Assembly: GCA_015847255.1 (NCBI GenBank)
Contig: JADLZK010011554.1
Coordinates: 124,001 to 188,000 of the forward strand
From: Hyparrhenia diplandra
Taxonomy: Eukaryota > Streptophyta > Magnoliopsida > Poales > Poaceae
DNA: 64,000 nt
Direction of reading: 5' to 3'
Below, piece after piece: positions 50,501 to 59,955 of this stretch (position 1 is the first letter of the stretch; each line of letters begins with the position of its first letter). A model generated the notes under the pieces. It did not search any database and was not told where the DNA came from. It was given only the letters and a program-made list of their open reading frames with translations. Both the position numbers and the translations under genes were made by a program.

Positions 50501-53500
50501 TCAGTCTGTAGGCACAGATGAGCCCTCCATCCGCCGTACCTCCGATTCCTCCATCCAACAGCCAGCGGACAGTCCGAATTTTCAACTCAGATTTGATAAA
50601 GAAATTCCCCAAGAAATTACTCCAGAATTTCCACCTAAATTCTTGCCAGAAAATCCCAGACGTACCAACAATAATATTAAATTATTTTTTCCGGAGTATG
50701 ATGGCAAGGGTGACCCTTCTCATTGGCTGTACAAGTGCGATAAATTTTTTCTCGCTCAAGGAATTATTAATACAGATCAGATGCAGCTCGCTTCGTTCCA
50801 TCTCCAAGGGAACACATTATCTTGGTTTATTCGTTGGGAAAACGAAATGGGTCAACCATCTTGGCCAGAATTTTCTGCAGCTATTACCAGACGTTTTGAA
50901 ACTCCACTACACAATCATCTTGGTGATCTGACAGCATCACGCCAAACGGGAGATTTGGACAGGTACACTAATACGTTCACAGCAACGCTGAACAAGGTAC
51001 AACACCTCTCCCCAAAACAACAGGCTATGCTTTATATTGCTGGGTTAGCACCTCTGATTCAGATCGACGTCCAACTACATCAACCACCTGATATTGAGAC
51101 AGCCATAGCACTTGCTAGACGTCTCTATACAGCTTCCCGTCGACAGAACTCAAAGGTACGCACAAGAGGATATTCAGATATTCAAATATCAGTTCATGGC
51201 TTAACTGGCATATCCACTTGTCCTACCATGCAATTAATTATCAATATAAATGGCACCAATTTATTGGCTCTATTGGATTCTGGTTCAACACACAATTTTC
51301 TGGATTCTGATTTGGCTATGAAACTGGGCCTCCAAAGTTCTTCTTTACACCGTCTGCTCAAAGTTGCTATCGCCAATGGACAACACATCACAAATGTGGG
51401 AAGGTATGATAATATTGACTTTTCTATTGCTACTGAAAACTTCAAAGCAGATTTCTTCAGCATCAAATTAGGAGGCTATGATGTTGTTTTGGGTGTGGAC
51501 TGGCTGAGTTTTTTGGGAAATATTGTCTGGAATTTTAATAAACTTATTATGAAGTTCTGGCGGAAAGGACAGCCGATCACATGGCACAGCCTCTCTAAAG
51601 AGACAAACTCTCAACCAGGTATTCATATACTTTATCCTGACGTGCCAATGGACCCTCTGTTATATAAATTCCAACAGCTTTTCAGAGAGCCTTCGGGGCT
51701 CCCACCTCAACGGCGTTATGATCATAGAATTCATCTTAAGGATCCCACTCAGCCAACTGTCGTTCGCCCCTATCGTTACCATCAGATACAGAAAAATGAA
51801 CTGGAACGACAATGTGCAGACATGCTTCATCAAGGTATCATCCGGTATAGCACTTCGCCATTCTCATCACCTGTCCTTCTTGTCAAAAAACATGATCAGA
51901 CTTGGCGTTTCTGTGTTGATTATCGGGAGCTCAATAGTAATACCTTGAAAGACAAATTTCTAATACCGGTTATTGCTGAATTACTGGATGAACTAGAAGG
52001 TGTTAAATTCTTCACCAAATTAGATCTTCGCTCAGGATATCACCAGGTACGCATGCATCCTCCGGACATCGAAAAGACAGCTTTTAGGACACATCATGGG
52101 CACTTTGAGTTTTTGGTCATGCCATTTGGATTATGCAATGCACCTTCAACTTTTCAAGCTTTGATGAATGATATATTGGGACCGTTCCTGCGTAAGTTTG
52201 TGCTGGTTTTCTTTGATGATATCCTGATATTTAGCAGATCCTGGTCTGAGCATCTCCACCATGTGGAAGAGGTTTTCAAGGTACTAGCATCTCATAATAT
52301 CTTCTTAAAGAAATCTAAATGCCTCTTTGGTCAATCACAATTGGGTTATTTGGGACATATTATATCGGATCTTTGGAGTGGTCGTTGACCCGGAGAAAAT
52401 TGAGGCCGCCATCGCTGGCCGCCGCCCCCACAACTCTCCCGTGAATTGCGAGGCTTTCTGGGACTCGCTGGTTACTACAAAAAGTTTATAATGGATTATG
52501 GTACAATTGCACGTCCCTTAACTGATCTTCTTAAGGACTCATTTTGTTAGACACCCTTGGCAACAACAGCTTTTGAGCACCTTAAGAGGACTTTATCATC
52601 AGCACCGGTTCTCCAACTTCCAGACTTTAATAAATCATTTGTCGTGGAATGTGATGCGTCTGGTACAGGTATGGGTGCTGTTTTACATCAGGGTAATGGT
52701 CCAATTGCTTACCTTAGCAAACGTATGCCTGATAAGTATAAAAAGTTAGCTGCTTATGAAAGAGAACTCATAGGACTGGTAACAGCAGTCAAGCATTGGT
52801 GACCATATCTTTGGGGCCGCCCATTTATTATAAGGTCAGATCATTACAGTCTTAAGTACATTTTAGATCAACGCTTGTCCACAGTTCCGCAGCATCAATG
52901 GGTTAGCAAATTACTTGGCTATGATTTTACTGTGGAGTACAAGCCGGGTAAATCAAATGTGGTGGCTGACGCATTATCTCGTCAGAACACAGATGAATCT
53001 TCCCTCATGGCTATTTCAGAAATTCAATTGGGGTTATTTGACCAGCTACGGGAGGAAATTGCATTCAGTGATGAAGCTATAGCCCTTATTGATTCTATAA
53101 TCAACGGTTAGGACTCTGCATGGGAAGTTCGCAATGGATTAATCTTGTTGAACAAAAAGGTATGGCTTTCCAAATCGTCCAAACATCTTCAGTCTATTCT
53201 CCATTCAATTCATGATTCAACACATGAGGGTATACAGAAAACATTGCATCAATTCCGTCAGACCTTCTTTGTCAAACATGATAAACGCATTGTCACAAAT
53301 TTTGTGAATGATTGTTTGGTTTGCCAATGCAACAAAACTGAACACCTTCATCCAGCTGGGCTTCTTCAGCCTTTACCAATTCCAGAGCAGATCTGGGAGG
53401 ATATCTCAATGGATTTCATTGAATCTCTTCCGAAAGTTGGATCTAAATCGGTAATCTTAACAGTGGTGGATCGTCTATCCAAGTATGCTCACTTTATACC

Positions 53501-56035
53501 CCTTTCTCATCCGTATACAGCAACTTCAGTAGCTCAGAAATTTTTCTCAGAGATTGTTAGACTACATGGCTTGCCAAGATCAGTGGTTAGTGACAGGGAT
53601 GTCATCTTCATGAGTCAATTCTGGCAAGAAATTTTCCGTCTATCCAACATTATTTTGTCACCAACATCGGCTTATCATCCTCAAGCAGATGGCCAGGCTG
53701 AGGTCATAAATAAAATTATTACAATGTATCTGCGTTGCTTGACTGGTGACAAACCAAAGGATTGGGTAAGATGGTTACCTTGGGCGGAATATCGCTATAA
53801 TACTTCATATCATGCATCGACCAAGACAACACCGTTTAAAAACTTGTGTATGGGCGTGATCCTCCTACTATTCGTGGTTATCATCCGGGTGAGACAACAT
53901 TACCAGCCGTGGATGATTTACTAACTCAGCGGGATATTTTTCTCAATCAGACAAAGGTTCGTTTGCAGTTATCTCAGGATTATTACCGCAAATATTTTGA
54001 TGCTAAACATACAGACAGAGAATTTAAAGTGGGTGATTATGTTTGGCTCAAACTTTTATCCCGTTCTGTGGCAACAATATCCGATTTACACAAAGGCAAG
54101 CTCTCTCCTAAATATTTTGGACCCTTCAAAGACGGCAAGATCATTACACCAAGTAACATATGCATTGAATCTGCCGCCTGGAACCCGTATACACAATGCC
54201 TTTCATGTCAGCATGCTCAAACCACACCGTGGGGAGATACCTACAGATATTCCGAAATTACCTCGGATTCATGATGGCACACCAGTCCCTGAACCTGAAT
54301 TAATGCTCAAAACAAGAGTCCGCCAGGGTCAGCTTCAAGTGCTCATCAAATGGAAGAACAAACCTGCTGCAGATGCTTCATGGGAAGATGCTGAATTATT
54401 CAACAAAATCTATCTAGACTTCCGGCTCGAGGACGAAAGCTGAATCTCCAGCGGGGAGAGATGTCGACTCGGTCGGTCGTGAGTTGCGAGATAAGCGGAG
54501 TGGCTGAATATTTAATTATTATTTAGCTTTATTATTATAATTATTAGATTAAATTAAAGATAGTCGAGAAAAAGACTAATGGGCCTCGCCCGTTAGCAGT
54601 GTAAACCCCTCATATAAATATGGGGGCAATTATCGTGAGACGATCAAGAAGAAAATAATTAGGTTTTTACCTTGCTCTCAAGCTCAAGCCGCCGCCGCTC
54701 CCGCCCCCCCGCCCGCCGCCGCCCAAGCCGCCAGCGCGCCGCCGCCGTGCGCCGCCAGCCGAACGCCCGCCGCGCCACGCGCGCGCGCCGGGCGCGCTGA
54801 CGCCGCCGCCCGCGCCCGCAACCAGCGCCGCCCCGGGCGGCGCCCACGCCTTGTTCATCGCTGATTTCAGCCACGTCATCTCTCTCGTTCTTCCTCTCGT
54901 TGACTGGAAAACGGGTTGTGACAGTTTACTTCCATGAGCCAAGCTGGACCTAGCTAGATGGGCTTGGTCGAGTGTTTAGTTTGATCCTATCTCTGATATA
55001 ACTTGATTTACATTAGGCAAGTCGGCCCAAGGCTGTACAGCGCTCAAGCATAGTATGCCCCTGCAGGAAGGTCCAACTCATGCTTATTTATGACAACCAA
55101 GACTTAAAAGTAATGATTTTGTGCTACAAAAGTTCTTAAGATGAACACCTGAACAGCTTTTGGAGGGACTATCACAGACAGCTGCTTGTTGCTATTATAA
55201 GAAGAACATGGGCAAATGAATTCGTTTCGACAAGAATTTGAACTCGGGGGACCACTTTCAACCATTGCGAATGTTATTATTGCAAAAGTAATTTAGTTAA
55301 AACATAATATAATCTAATTGTTTTCGAAAGGGTCATAATATAATAATATAATTAAAAAGGGTAAGAAAGAACATATTAATATAAGTTGGTACCTGGGACA
55401 GCCACATGAGGCAGTAGGAGGAATGGAAGAAGTGGACACTATGACAAGGGAAAAGCCTTGTGTAGAAAGAGCCTGGCAACCCAGCGACATAGTATGGAAG
55501 TGTCACAATCGTCTCCCCCCCATAATTGCAACGATGGACATCGTCCACCATATTCTTGATTTGTTCCAGAGATCGGAAAAGATTGTTGAAATCATTCTTT
55601 GGCAGATCGTTAAGGAAGAAAAAGAGTTCCCGTGGTGGCTCGTGGCATCCTAGTAAGCTCTTGCTGCAGTGTTCTTGAACCACACGGACCACGCTGGCCA
55701 CGAAGAGGACTGCATTTGGCCCTGAAGAGCAGCCTAGGTCGGCGATGACCATCGTGCTCGGGCTGCTAAGAGTCATGCAGACTTCTGTAATAGCCTTCGC
55801 GAGGATTGGTTTAACCTCGAGCATTGCTTTCTCCTAGGATACACAACAGTATTATTTCTTATCTTACATGTAATTTTGAATCTACTAAGGGAATCCCTAA
55901 GATTTGTTACAGGGTTATAGTAACTTCAAAGGACTACACTGGGAAAACAGTACGCACCTGAAGCCTAGAATTCTTGGCGTAGCTGGTTTCTCCGTCACCT
56001 GCAACCATGCGTAGGTTACGCTCTACCTCCACCAT
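29579..56035 (-). CDS. SABATH carboxyl methyltransferase with 24-kb intron 2 and a late 1-nt frameshift
   Basis: SABATH enzymes move a methyl from S-adenosylmethionine to the carboxyl of salicylate, benzoate, jasmonate, IAA or similar acids in the cytosol. The exons I place are 55958-56035, 55393-55833, 31027-31299 and 29579-29942, giving about 384 aa. Exon 1 has [11 protein letters not shown]. Exon 2 has the SAM motif [11 protein letters not shown] (residues 56-66), [11 protein letters not shown] and [11 protein letters not shown], whose Met-Trp pair occupies the acid-binding position known from SAMT. Exon 3 has [14 protein letters not shown]. Exon 4 has [18 protein letters not shown]. All borders are GT..AG and in phase 0. 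In exon 4 four A replace the three expected after SHFGEE (about 29684-29687), giving TGA at 29679-29681 and cutting off about 35 residues that read on in the next frame to TAG at 29579. Intron 2 (31300-55392) contains two retrotransposons. The substrate is not predictable. Confidence 0.88.
30701..30934. mobile_element. Tourist-like (PIF/Harbinger) MITE in SABATH intron 3
   Basis: The ends GGCCTGTTTGGTACCGCT and the inverted AGCCTGTTTGGCACCGCT differ at two bases. TAA flanks both sides (30698-30700 and 30935-30937), the 3-bp duplication expected of PIF/Harbinger MITEs. There is no coding capacity. Confidence 0.7.
31372..36424 (-). repeat. LTR of the chromovirus (3' LTR in element sense)
   Basis: 5053 bp, paired with 41504-46526. 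AT-rich stretches such as 36065-36415 differ from the partner at only two or three places, whereas the GC-rich stretch 33400-36000 shows many substitutions at CpG and many 1-10 base indels. Long GC-rich open frames at 33.6-36.0 kb occur on both strands with no coherent protein, and I do not call genes there. Confidence 0.9.
36425..36438 (-). other. Polypurine tract of the chromovirus
   Basis: On the minus strand GAGGGGGGTAGGAC directly abuts the LTR, the position where plus-strand DNA synthesis of an LTR retrotransposon is primed. Confidence 0.75.
36470..37843 (-). pseudogene. Chromovirus integrase and chromodomain region, broken
   Basis: Fragments in three frames encode the integrase zinc finger ([18 protein letters not shown]), the catalytic core ([23 protein letters not shown]) and the C-terminal [13 protein letters not shown]. 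Further on, a chromodomain-like stretch reads YKEHPIKIL, then [14 protein letters not shown]. Chromodomains steer integration to marked chromatin and define chromoviruses. Several 1-2 base indels break the frame. Confidence 0.75.
37840..39034 (-). pseudogene. Chromovirus reverse transcriptase and RNase H region, broken
   Basis: The intact stretch 38711-39034 encodes [23 protein letters not shown] and the catalytic FIDDILIYS (about 38807-38833). The RNase H part (37840-38472) shows [15 protein letters not shown] and [18 protein letters not shown], but loses frame at several single-base gaps, for instance just after DDIGK. The product would be the polymerase that copies the element RNA. Confidence 0.8.
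39127..41053 (-). pseudogene. Chromovirus gag and protease region, broken
   Basis: The gag start is at 41053 with a basic N-terminus. The core blocks [17 protein letters not shown] and [19 protein letters not shown] lie in a second frame. A CX2C zinc-knuckle remnant is near 39985. The protease region shows LFDYG where the catalytic D-S/T-G is expected, so that site is mutated or misread. It continues as [16 protein letters not shown] and [16 protein letters not shown], leading into reverse transcriptase. Confidence 0.75.
41490..41501 (-). other. Primer-binding site (initiator tRNA-Met type)
   Basis: On the minus strand TGGTATCAAAGC lies two bases inside the LTR end and matches the usual TGGTATCAGAGC at all but one base. 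Confidence 0.75.
41504..46526 (-). repeat. LTR of the chromovirus (5' LTR in element sense)
   Basis: 5023 bp, partner of 31372-36424. The inner end reads TCGTAACA instead of TGTAACA, a small change at the terminal dinucleotide. Transcription would run toward lower coordinates into gag. Confidence 0.9.
46529..46786. mobile_element. Stowaway MITE, target of the chromovirus insertion
   Basis: The ends CTCCCTCCATTAG and the inverse of ACTCAGGGAG, with further inverted match around TAAGTCATTTTTA, are flanked by TA. The chromovirus duplicated TACTC, which is the TA plus the first three MITE bases, so it landed in the first bases of this MITE. Confidence 0.75.
47465..48122. repeat. Second foldback, ~658 bp with ~180-bp arms
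   Basis: The left arm starts GAGAAAATTCTCTATTTAGC and the right arm ends with its near-complement GCTAAATAGAGAATTTTCT. The inverted match continues with gaps through TTATTTAGCATCC, ATCTTCTC, AACACC and ATTTTACGCC and their complements. The AT-rich spacer is about 47650-47940. No target duplication was resolved. It lies within SABATH intron 2. Confidence 0.65.
48123..49877. other. Intron 2 remainder with MITE relics
   Basis: Bases about 48685-49015 match a very common grass MITE type: TTAGGCTCATTAGATTCGTC, CAATTTACAAACTAA and GTTACTGTAGC words, with the end GGCTATGTTTAGAT. Bases 48480-48610 resemble the MITE fragment at 21236-21440. No host exon was found here. Confidence 0.5.
49878..50328 (+). 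repeat. 5' LTR of the Reina-like element
   Basis: Contains a TATA box at 50031-50038. The last third is a GCC-rich tract that differs markedly from the same tract in the 3' LTR, while the AT-rich first half is nearly the same in both. Confidence 0.9.
50031..50038 (+). promoter_or_regulatory. LTR TATA box
   Basis: TATAAATA in the 5' LTR, repeated at 54613-54620 in the 3' LTR, positioned to start element transcription about 30 bases downstream. Confidence 0.6.
50332..50343 (+). other. Primer-binding site with one extra base
   Basis: TGGTATCCAGAG lies three bases after the LTR. The usual initiator tRNA-Met site is TGGTATCAGAG, so one C is inserted. This is another single-base indel in a constrained site. 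Confidence 0.7.
50358..52388 (+). CDS. Reina-like gag, protease and reverse transcriptase
   Basis: One long frame begins at ATG 50358. Gag shows [19 protein letters not shown] and [12 protein letters not shown]. The aspartic protease shows [12 protein letters not shown] with the catalytic D-S-G, then [11 protein letters not shown]. Reverse transcriptase shows [40 protein letters not shown] and the catalytic FFDDILIF. The frame is lost at 52370-52388 just after LGYLGHIIS, where a small indel precedes [12 protein letters not shown] in another frame. No zinc knuckle was noticed in gag. Confidence 0.88.
   Translation: MALTVGQSITANVYRIIDEYIAAMEAKAMEANSAPSSAKYIPPSKRSLQSVGTDEPSIRRTSDSSIQQPADSPNFQLRFDKEIPQEITPEFPPKFLPENPRRTNNNIKLFFPEYDGKGDPSHWLYKCDKFFLAQGIINTDQMQLASFHLQGNTLSWFIRWENEMGQPSWPEFSAAITRRFETPLHNHLGDLTASRQTGDLDRYTNTFTATLNKVQHLSPKQQAMLYIAGLAPLIQIDVQLHQPPDIETAIALARRLYTASRRQNSKVRTRGYSDIQISVHGLTGISTCPTMQLIININGTNLLALLDSGSTHNFLDSDLAMKLGLQSSSLHRLLKVAIANGQHITNVGRYDNIDFSIATENFKADFFSIKLGGYDVVLGVDWLSFLGNIVWNFNKLIMKFWRKGQPITWHSLSKETNSQPGIHILYPDVPMDPLLYKFQQLFREPSGLPPQRRYDHRIHLKDPTQPTVVRPYRYHQIQKNELERQCADMLHQGIIRYSTSPFSSPVLLVKKHDQTWRFCVDYRELNSNTLKDKFLIPVIAELLDELEGVKFFTKLDLRSGYHQVRMHPPDIEKTAFRTHHGHFEFLVMPFGLCNAPSTFQALMNDILGPFLRKFVLVFFDDILIFSRSWSEHLHHVEEVFKVLASHNIFLKKSKCLFGQSQLGYLGHIISDLWSGR
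52389..54443 (+). pseudogene. Reina-like RNase H, integrase and chromodomain, broken
   Basis: RNase H reads [19 protein letters not shown] and continues across an in-frame TGA (52800-52802, where CGA for Arg is expected) into [20 protein letters not shown] follows at 53109-53111 (expected CAG). Both fit C-to-T change. Integrase shows the HHCC finger (THEG, CLVCQC), [22 protein letters not shown] and [11 protein letters not shown] frameshift near 53846 and others follow. The end encodes [12 protein letters not shown] and a chromodomain-like [19 protein letters not shown]. Confidence 0.8.
54450..54461 (+). other. Polypurine tract of the Reina-like element
   Basis: AGCGGGGAGAGA directly precedes the 3' LTR. 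Confidence 0.7.
54462..54923 (+). repeat. 3' LTR of the Reina-like element
   Basis: Partner of 49878-50328. The first 150 bases are nearly the same in both, with an indel after GACTCGGTC. The GCC-rich tract at 54680-54850 has many small differences. Confidence 0.9.
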
Positions 56036-56133
56036 GGTTTACGATGGGATGTGGCTTTAATTTGGTTACTTTGAGATGTTCAGTGGGAATGAAGCTACAA
56101 ATATGCAAGGTCACGGCCAATGTGACGAGTCAG

Positions 56134-56141
56134 TTTAAATA
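56134..56141 (-). promoter_or_regulatory. Possible TATA-like box of the SABATH gene
   Basis: TATTTAAA on the minus strand lies about 100 bases upstream of ATG 56035. Weak evidence based on position only. Confidence 0.3.
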
Positions 56142-56215
56142 GAGACCGATGGCTTGCTTCAAGTGCGTCCTTGTCAAGGGCGGAGGGCGAGCGTCACGCC
56201 CACGCGACTTGGAAT

Positions 56216-56420
56216 CACTACTACAGAATCAGAATCTTCATCACTACCGCCGGTATCACTGCCGAAATTTAGTCCACCGGCAGCGATGAACCGCGCCCAG
56301 CAGTGATGAACCGTTCAGACGCGGGACAAATCAGAAATTTCACGGGCTCGACCAATTCCGACAGTGAAAATTTAGATCACCAACGGGTTGAATCGTCCCC
56401 GGCAGTGGTCTTGATGGACA
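56216..56420. mobile_element. CACTA-type end with sub-terminal repeats
   Basis: CACTACTACAGAATC is followed by repeated words of the type CCGGCAGTGATGAA and GCCGAAATTTAG, as in CACTA sub-terminal regions. The opposite end was not found in the window, so its extent is unknown. The two small Lys-rich genes at 56667 and 57290 may lie inside it. Confidence 0.5.
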
Positions 56421-56666
56421 CAGATCACAATAGGGTTTGAATTAGAACCGATAGCGATTTGAAGATTGACACAGATCAACATATTGGGACAGGGGAAGCA
56501 AAATACGATGACAAGGAACAGAAAAACAAAACGGCGAGAACAGAAGATTAACATACATCAGATTAACAAACGACTGATGCATTAACAAACGACACAAACC
56601 AAATTAAACTGTCATACAAACAAGCGATATAATAAATTAACATAAAAAAGAAAGCGACCGGCCTAA

Positions 56667-56918
56667 TTAAGCCGCCTTCTTGGCCTTCTTCTTGGCGGCC
56701 GACTTCCTGGCGGCCTCCTCCATCTCCTCCAGTTTGGCCGGTATCCCCTCAGCGAGGGTATCGGCCAAATACTCGATCTGGAGGACGTAGATGTTGGACT
56801 TATCCTCCAAGGGGAGATTCACCGCTGGCAGGCCAACTACGTCGGCTAGGCTATTGAGCTTGTTGAGGGCGGCGCTGAGGCGCTGCATGGTGAACTTCTC
56901 CGCCCGGTTGGCAGCCAT
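56667..56918 (-). CDS. Small Lys-rich protein of unknown function, 83 aa
   Basis: A complete single-exon frame runs from ATG 56918 to 56667. The product has an amphipathic first half (MQRLSAALNKLNSLADVVGL), an acidic middle (LEEMEEAARK) and a Lys/Ala tail (SAAKKKAKKAA). I do not recognise a family. A half-length, related copy follows at 57290-57425, so the sequence is shared and likely a real or formerly real gene. TATTTATA lies about 120 bases upstream on the minus strand (57034-57041). The location next to a CACTA-type end suggests a transposon-carried gene. It could also be a non-functional frame. Confidence 0.5.
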   Translation of the reverse strand: MAANRAEKFTMQRLSAALNKLNSLADVVGLPAVNLPLEDKSNIYVLQIEYLADTLAEGIPAKLEEMEEAARKSAAKKKAKKAA

Positions 56919-57289
56919 GTCGATCGTCGGCGGCGTCAGCGACCTGGCTTACTATGTAAATGGGGTAGAGAGGGGAGTGTGTTGGAGAGGGGAGTGTGTT
57001 AGAGAGTGGACCGGAGACAGGGGGTTATGTATGTATAAATAGAACTCAGCCGCAGTTTCTAAGACGAGGGAACAGTAGAACGCAAATGATAAAAATGAAG
57101 ATTGACACACATCATATTAAACCGATACAAGGAAACAGTAGAACCCAAATTAACAACAGATAAAGAGATTAACATGCATCAGATTAACCAACAACTAATT
57201 CATTAGTAAATTAACCATACAAACCAAATGTATTGTATCTTACACATCCACACAAATCAGACAATAGATAAATTAACATAAAAAAGAAC

Positions 57290-57425
57290 CTAGGCCGCCT
57301 TCTTGGCCTTCTTGGCCACCCGCTTGGCCGGCTTCCTGGCCTCCTCCTCCATCTCCTCCAGTTTGGTCGGTATCCCCTCAGCGGCCAGAGAGTCGATCTG
57401 GAGGGCGTAGAAGTTGTAGACATGG
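57290..57425 (-). pseudogene. Truncated tandem copy of the small Lys-rich gene
   Basis: In the frame that ends at TAG 57290-57292, the sequence reads ALQIDSLAAEGIPTKLEEME and ends VAKKAKKAA, matching the C-terminal half of the gene at 56667. The N-terminal half is missing. The 3' flanks also match (TAAATTAACATAAAAAAGAA beside both stops), so a segment of the locus was duplicated in tandem. Confidence 0.65.
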
Positions 57426-57809
57426 TGTCTAGGCTATAGTTTACCTGAGTTTGCGCCCAATCTTTTTGTTAGTGGTGGTAGCCCTAGAGGTGACAGCTCG
57501 ATCTGTCAGGCCATTGCAATCCACCACATTAGGGTTAGTGTTTCATAGAGCTTGTTGGCAGCCTTCCCCCGATCACTTCTTCCCTGTCTTTATCGAGAAT
57601 CGAAAAGGTACTGTTGCACCAAAGTAAGTAAAGTATAGTACCGTGATCTTGATTGGATAGAACAACTTAGAATACTTAGATATTTCCTCTCTACCCACCC
57701 TAAAATAATTATCATTAATTATCTTTTAATTTAATGATCTTGTTTCTTGCTAGTCCAGTTTTCTCGTGGAAATCGATACCTTGGAATACTCTTTGGTGAA
57801 AGTGATCTC
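57426..57809. other. Probable LTR-retrotransposon debris
   Basis: No gene. The stretch near CTTGCTAGTCCAGTTTTCTC and GATACCTTGGAATACTC resembles leader or LTR sequence of grass gypsy elements, but no pair or coding part is present. Confidence 0.35.
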
Positions 57810-59955
57810 TAGTTTGGATTTGGCTAATTGATGACACCCTAGGACTAATCTCTCTATACTAAGTGTTTGTTTAGATTGGAGATTGGTCGAACCAAGTGTG
57901 AAGCATGGTGGTCATGGTGGATGGATTGAGGTGATCCAAAAGATGATCAAGTGCTTGCTTGGCGTTGATTTGAGAGGATCAAACTGGGCTCAAGACAAAG
58001 GTATATTATTAAGGACATTTTGATTTCACACCCAAGACACCATAGAGGGCGTCAGTGGTTTAGGATCGATGGCCAGACAATCAAGAGATGAAAACGTCGG
58101 GAACATCGATCCTCATGTGCCTCTAGGTTCAACATTCTTGTGCTTGCATTCTTAACCTAGAGAGCTAACCAAACCTTTGAAATTGATTGTGAAAATGCTA
58201 ACACACAAGCACATGGTGATGTAAACTTGGTGGTGTTGGCACATTTTGCAAAGGTGGTGGTGTTTGCAGGGTTGAGATGGGTTTGTGTCCCTCTCTCCCT
58301 CCCCCCAAGCTTGCGAGGAGGATTCATCGCTTTTAGGAAAATGAAACGCTTATTTTCTATTGCGCCAGATGCAATTTTTTGGTGAAAACATGCTATCTCT
58401 GGTGCACAAGTTGATTTACTTGTTGGCTAACATGTATGTGCAAAGGTGGAGGAGTTAGCATCATCGACGGGCTATAAAACAAGGTTTTACATGCATCGGA
58501 AGCTGCTGTCATGAGCGTCGGATGCCAGGGCGCATGTCCAGCACATTGAGGAGTTTGCACGGCATGGTGTGGTTGCGTCGGCACGTCCGGCGGGTTCGTG
58601 TCGGACGCCGGGTGGCGCTAGGCCAGGGTCCGGCGCTGCTAGAGGTGCTCGATAGCCGAGCGTGTGATGAATGCGTCAAACACCGAGATGGCGCGTCCGA
58701 CGGTTTGGCTCTGGCATCCGACGGTGGTGTGGTTTTGTACTGTCTCTGTATTGTGTTCGACACAGAGGAGCTACATCTGACGCATGGTGTAGGATGTGTC
58801 CGACGCGTGGTTACTACATGCACGACAACGATCGATTCAAATGGCTAGTGACATGTGACCGTCAGACGCTACTGTGCAGCGTCCGGCGGTGGTTCTTCTG
58901 GCGCGTCCGATGCTCAGTTTTAGCACTATGTGATGTAACGGTTGAGGGAGGTTTCCCCTCGCTTATTTATGTGTGTGGGGCTCTCTCTCTTGAACATTTG
59001 AATCATTTGCATCCCCTAGAGCTGAGACAACTCCTCTCCCTCTCTCCCCACTTGCTTGAGAGCACAACTTTGAGAGATTGGGTGAGATTCAAGTGCATTG
59101 CTTTGAGAGTTGCATTGAGAGGCACTTGGAGATCGTCGTTGCCGGTGATCTCTTGTTGCTCTTGGAAAGCACCACTCCTAGAACAGCTTGGTGATTGTTG
59201 GAGGCGTTGGAAGAGGTGATTGTTCTTGCCCACCTCCCGGTGATTTATGAGGGGTTTGTGATCTTCCCCGGTGGAGTGCTGCATTGATACTCTAGTGGAT
59301 TACGTGTGTTGTTGAGTTACCCGTCAATTGCGTGGTGTCAAGAGGGCCTAGTAAGGCAAGGCGTGCGCGCCACACCTTGATCCACTGTTGAGACAGTCGA
59401 CACAACAGAGACTAGCTTGAGGGTGCTCAAGTGAACTCAGGGTGAACAAATCAATTGTCTCCATCTTGTGTGATTGATTGTCTCTCAGTGATTGGCCTCA
59501 TATTGTGATATCATCTTCTGATGATTGGTTCATTGCCTTGACACGTTGGTATATCACCCCTACACCACTCTTGCAATTACATTGTGATATTCATATTGTG
59601 CTTGTGTAGCTTGCTTAGTTGTGTAACTTTTATATCTTGTGTAGAATTGCTAGTTGCCTAGTTTTGTTTAGTGTAATCTAGCTTGCTCACCTAGTTGGTA
59701 AAGTAGTGACGTAGCAAATTGAGTGAACTAGAGACTTTAGCAACTAGAATTGTCAATAGGTGGCTTGCCAACAAGTAGAGCTAGTGCAACTGCAATCATC
59801 GCCATTTGTTATTCTAACAAGTCGCTCTAGTGTTTTGTAGAAATTTTTATTAGGCTATTCACGCCTCCTCTAGCCATTTAGGACCTTTTAGAAAGCTACA
59901 TCGGTATCTGTGTGCTTGCAGATTTTTCTGTGTGAGTTAATTTATACCAACAAGT
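57810..59955 (+). mobile_element. Copia LTR copy A (SIRE/Maximus-like) with a short internal stub
   Basis: Begins GATCTCTAGTTTGG and is collinear with 62613-64000: both share GACTAATCTCT, AGATTGGAGATTGGTCG, GGTGATCCAAAAGATGATCA and a late GAGGCACTTGG/TGGAGGCGTTGG block. The middle has repeated TCCGACGG/TCCGGCGG words. Near 59850 comes the CTATTCACGCCTCCTCTAGC word that ends such LTRs, then GAAAGCTACATCGG, which looks like a degraded primer-site region. No gag-pol follows, so this is a solo or truncated copy. Confidence 0.55.

Larger units (their letters stand above)
49878..54923 (+). mobile_element. Ty3/gypsy chromovirus (Reina-like), 5.0 kb
   Basis: LTRs of 451 bp (49878-50328) and 462 bp (54462-54923) start TGTCGACTCGG and end GGTTGTGACA. 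GTTTA on both sides (49873-49877 and 54924-54928) is a perfect target duplication. The interior encodes gag, protease, RT, RNase H, integrase and a C-terminal chromodomain in that order. Small size, short LTRs and a terminal chromodomain suggest the Reina lineage. It sits in SABATH intron 2 in the sense opposite to the gene. Confidence 0.9.
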
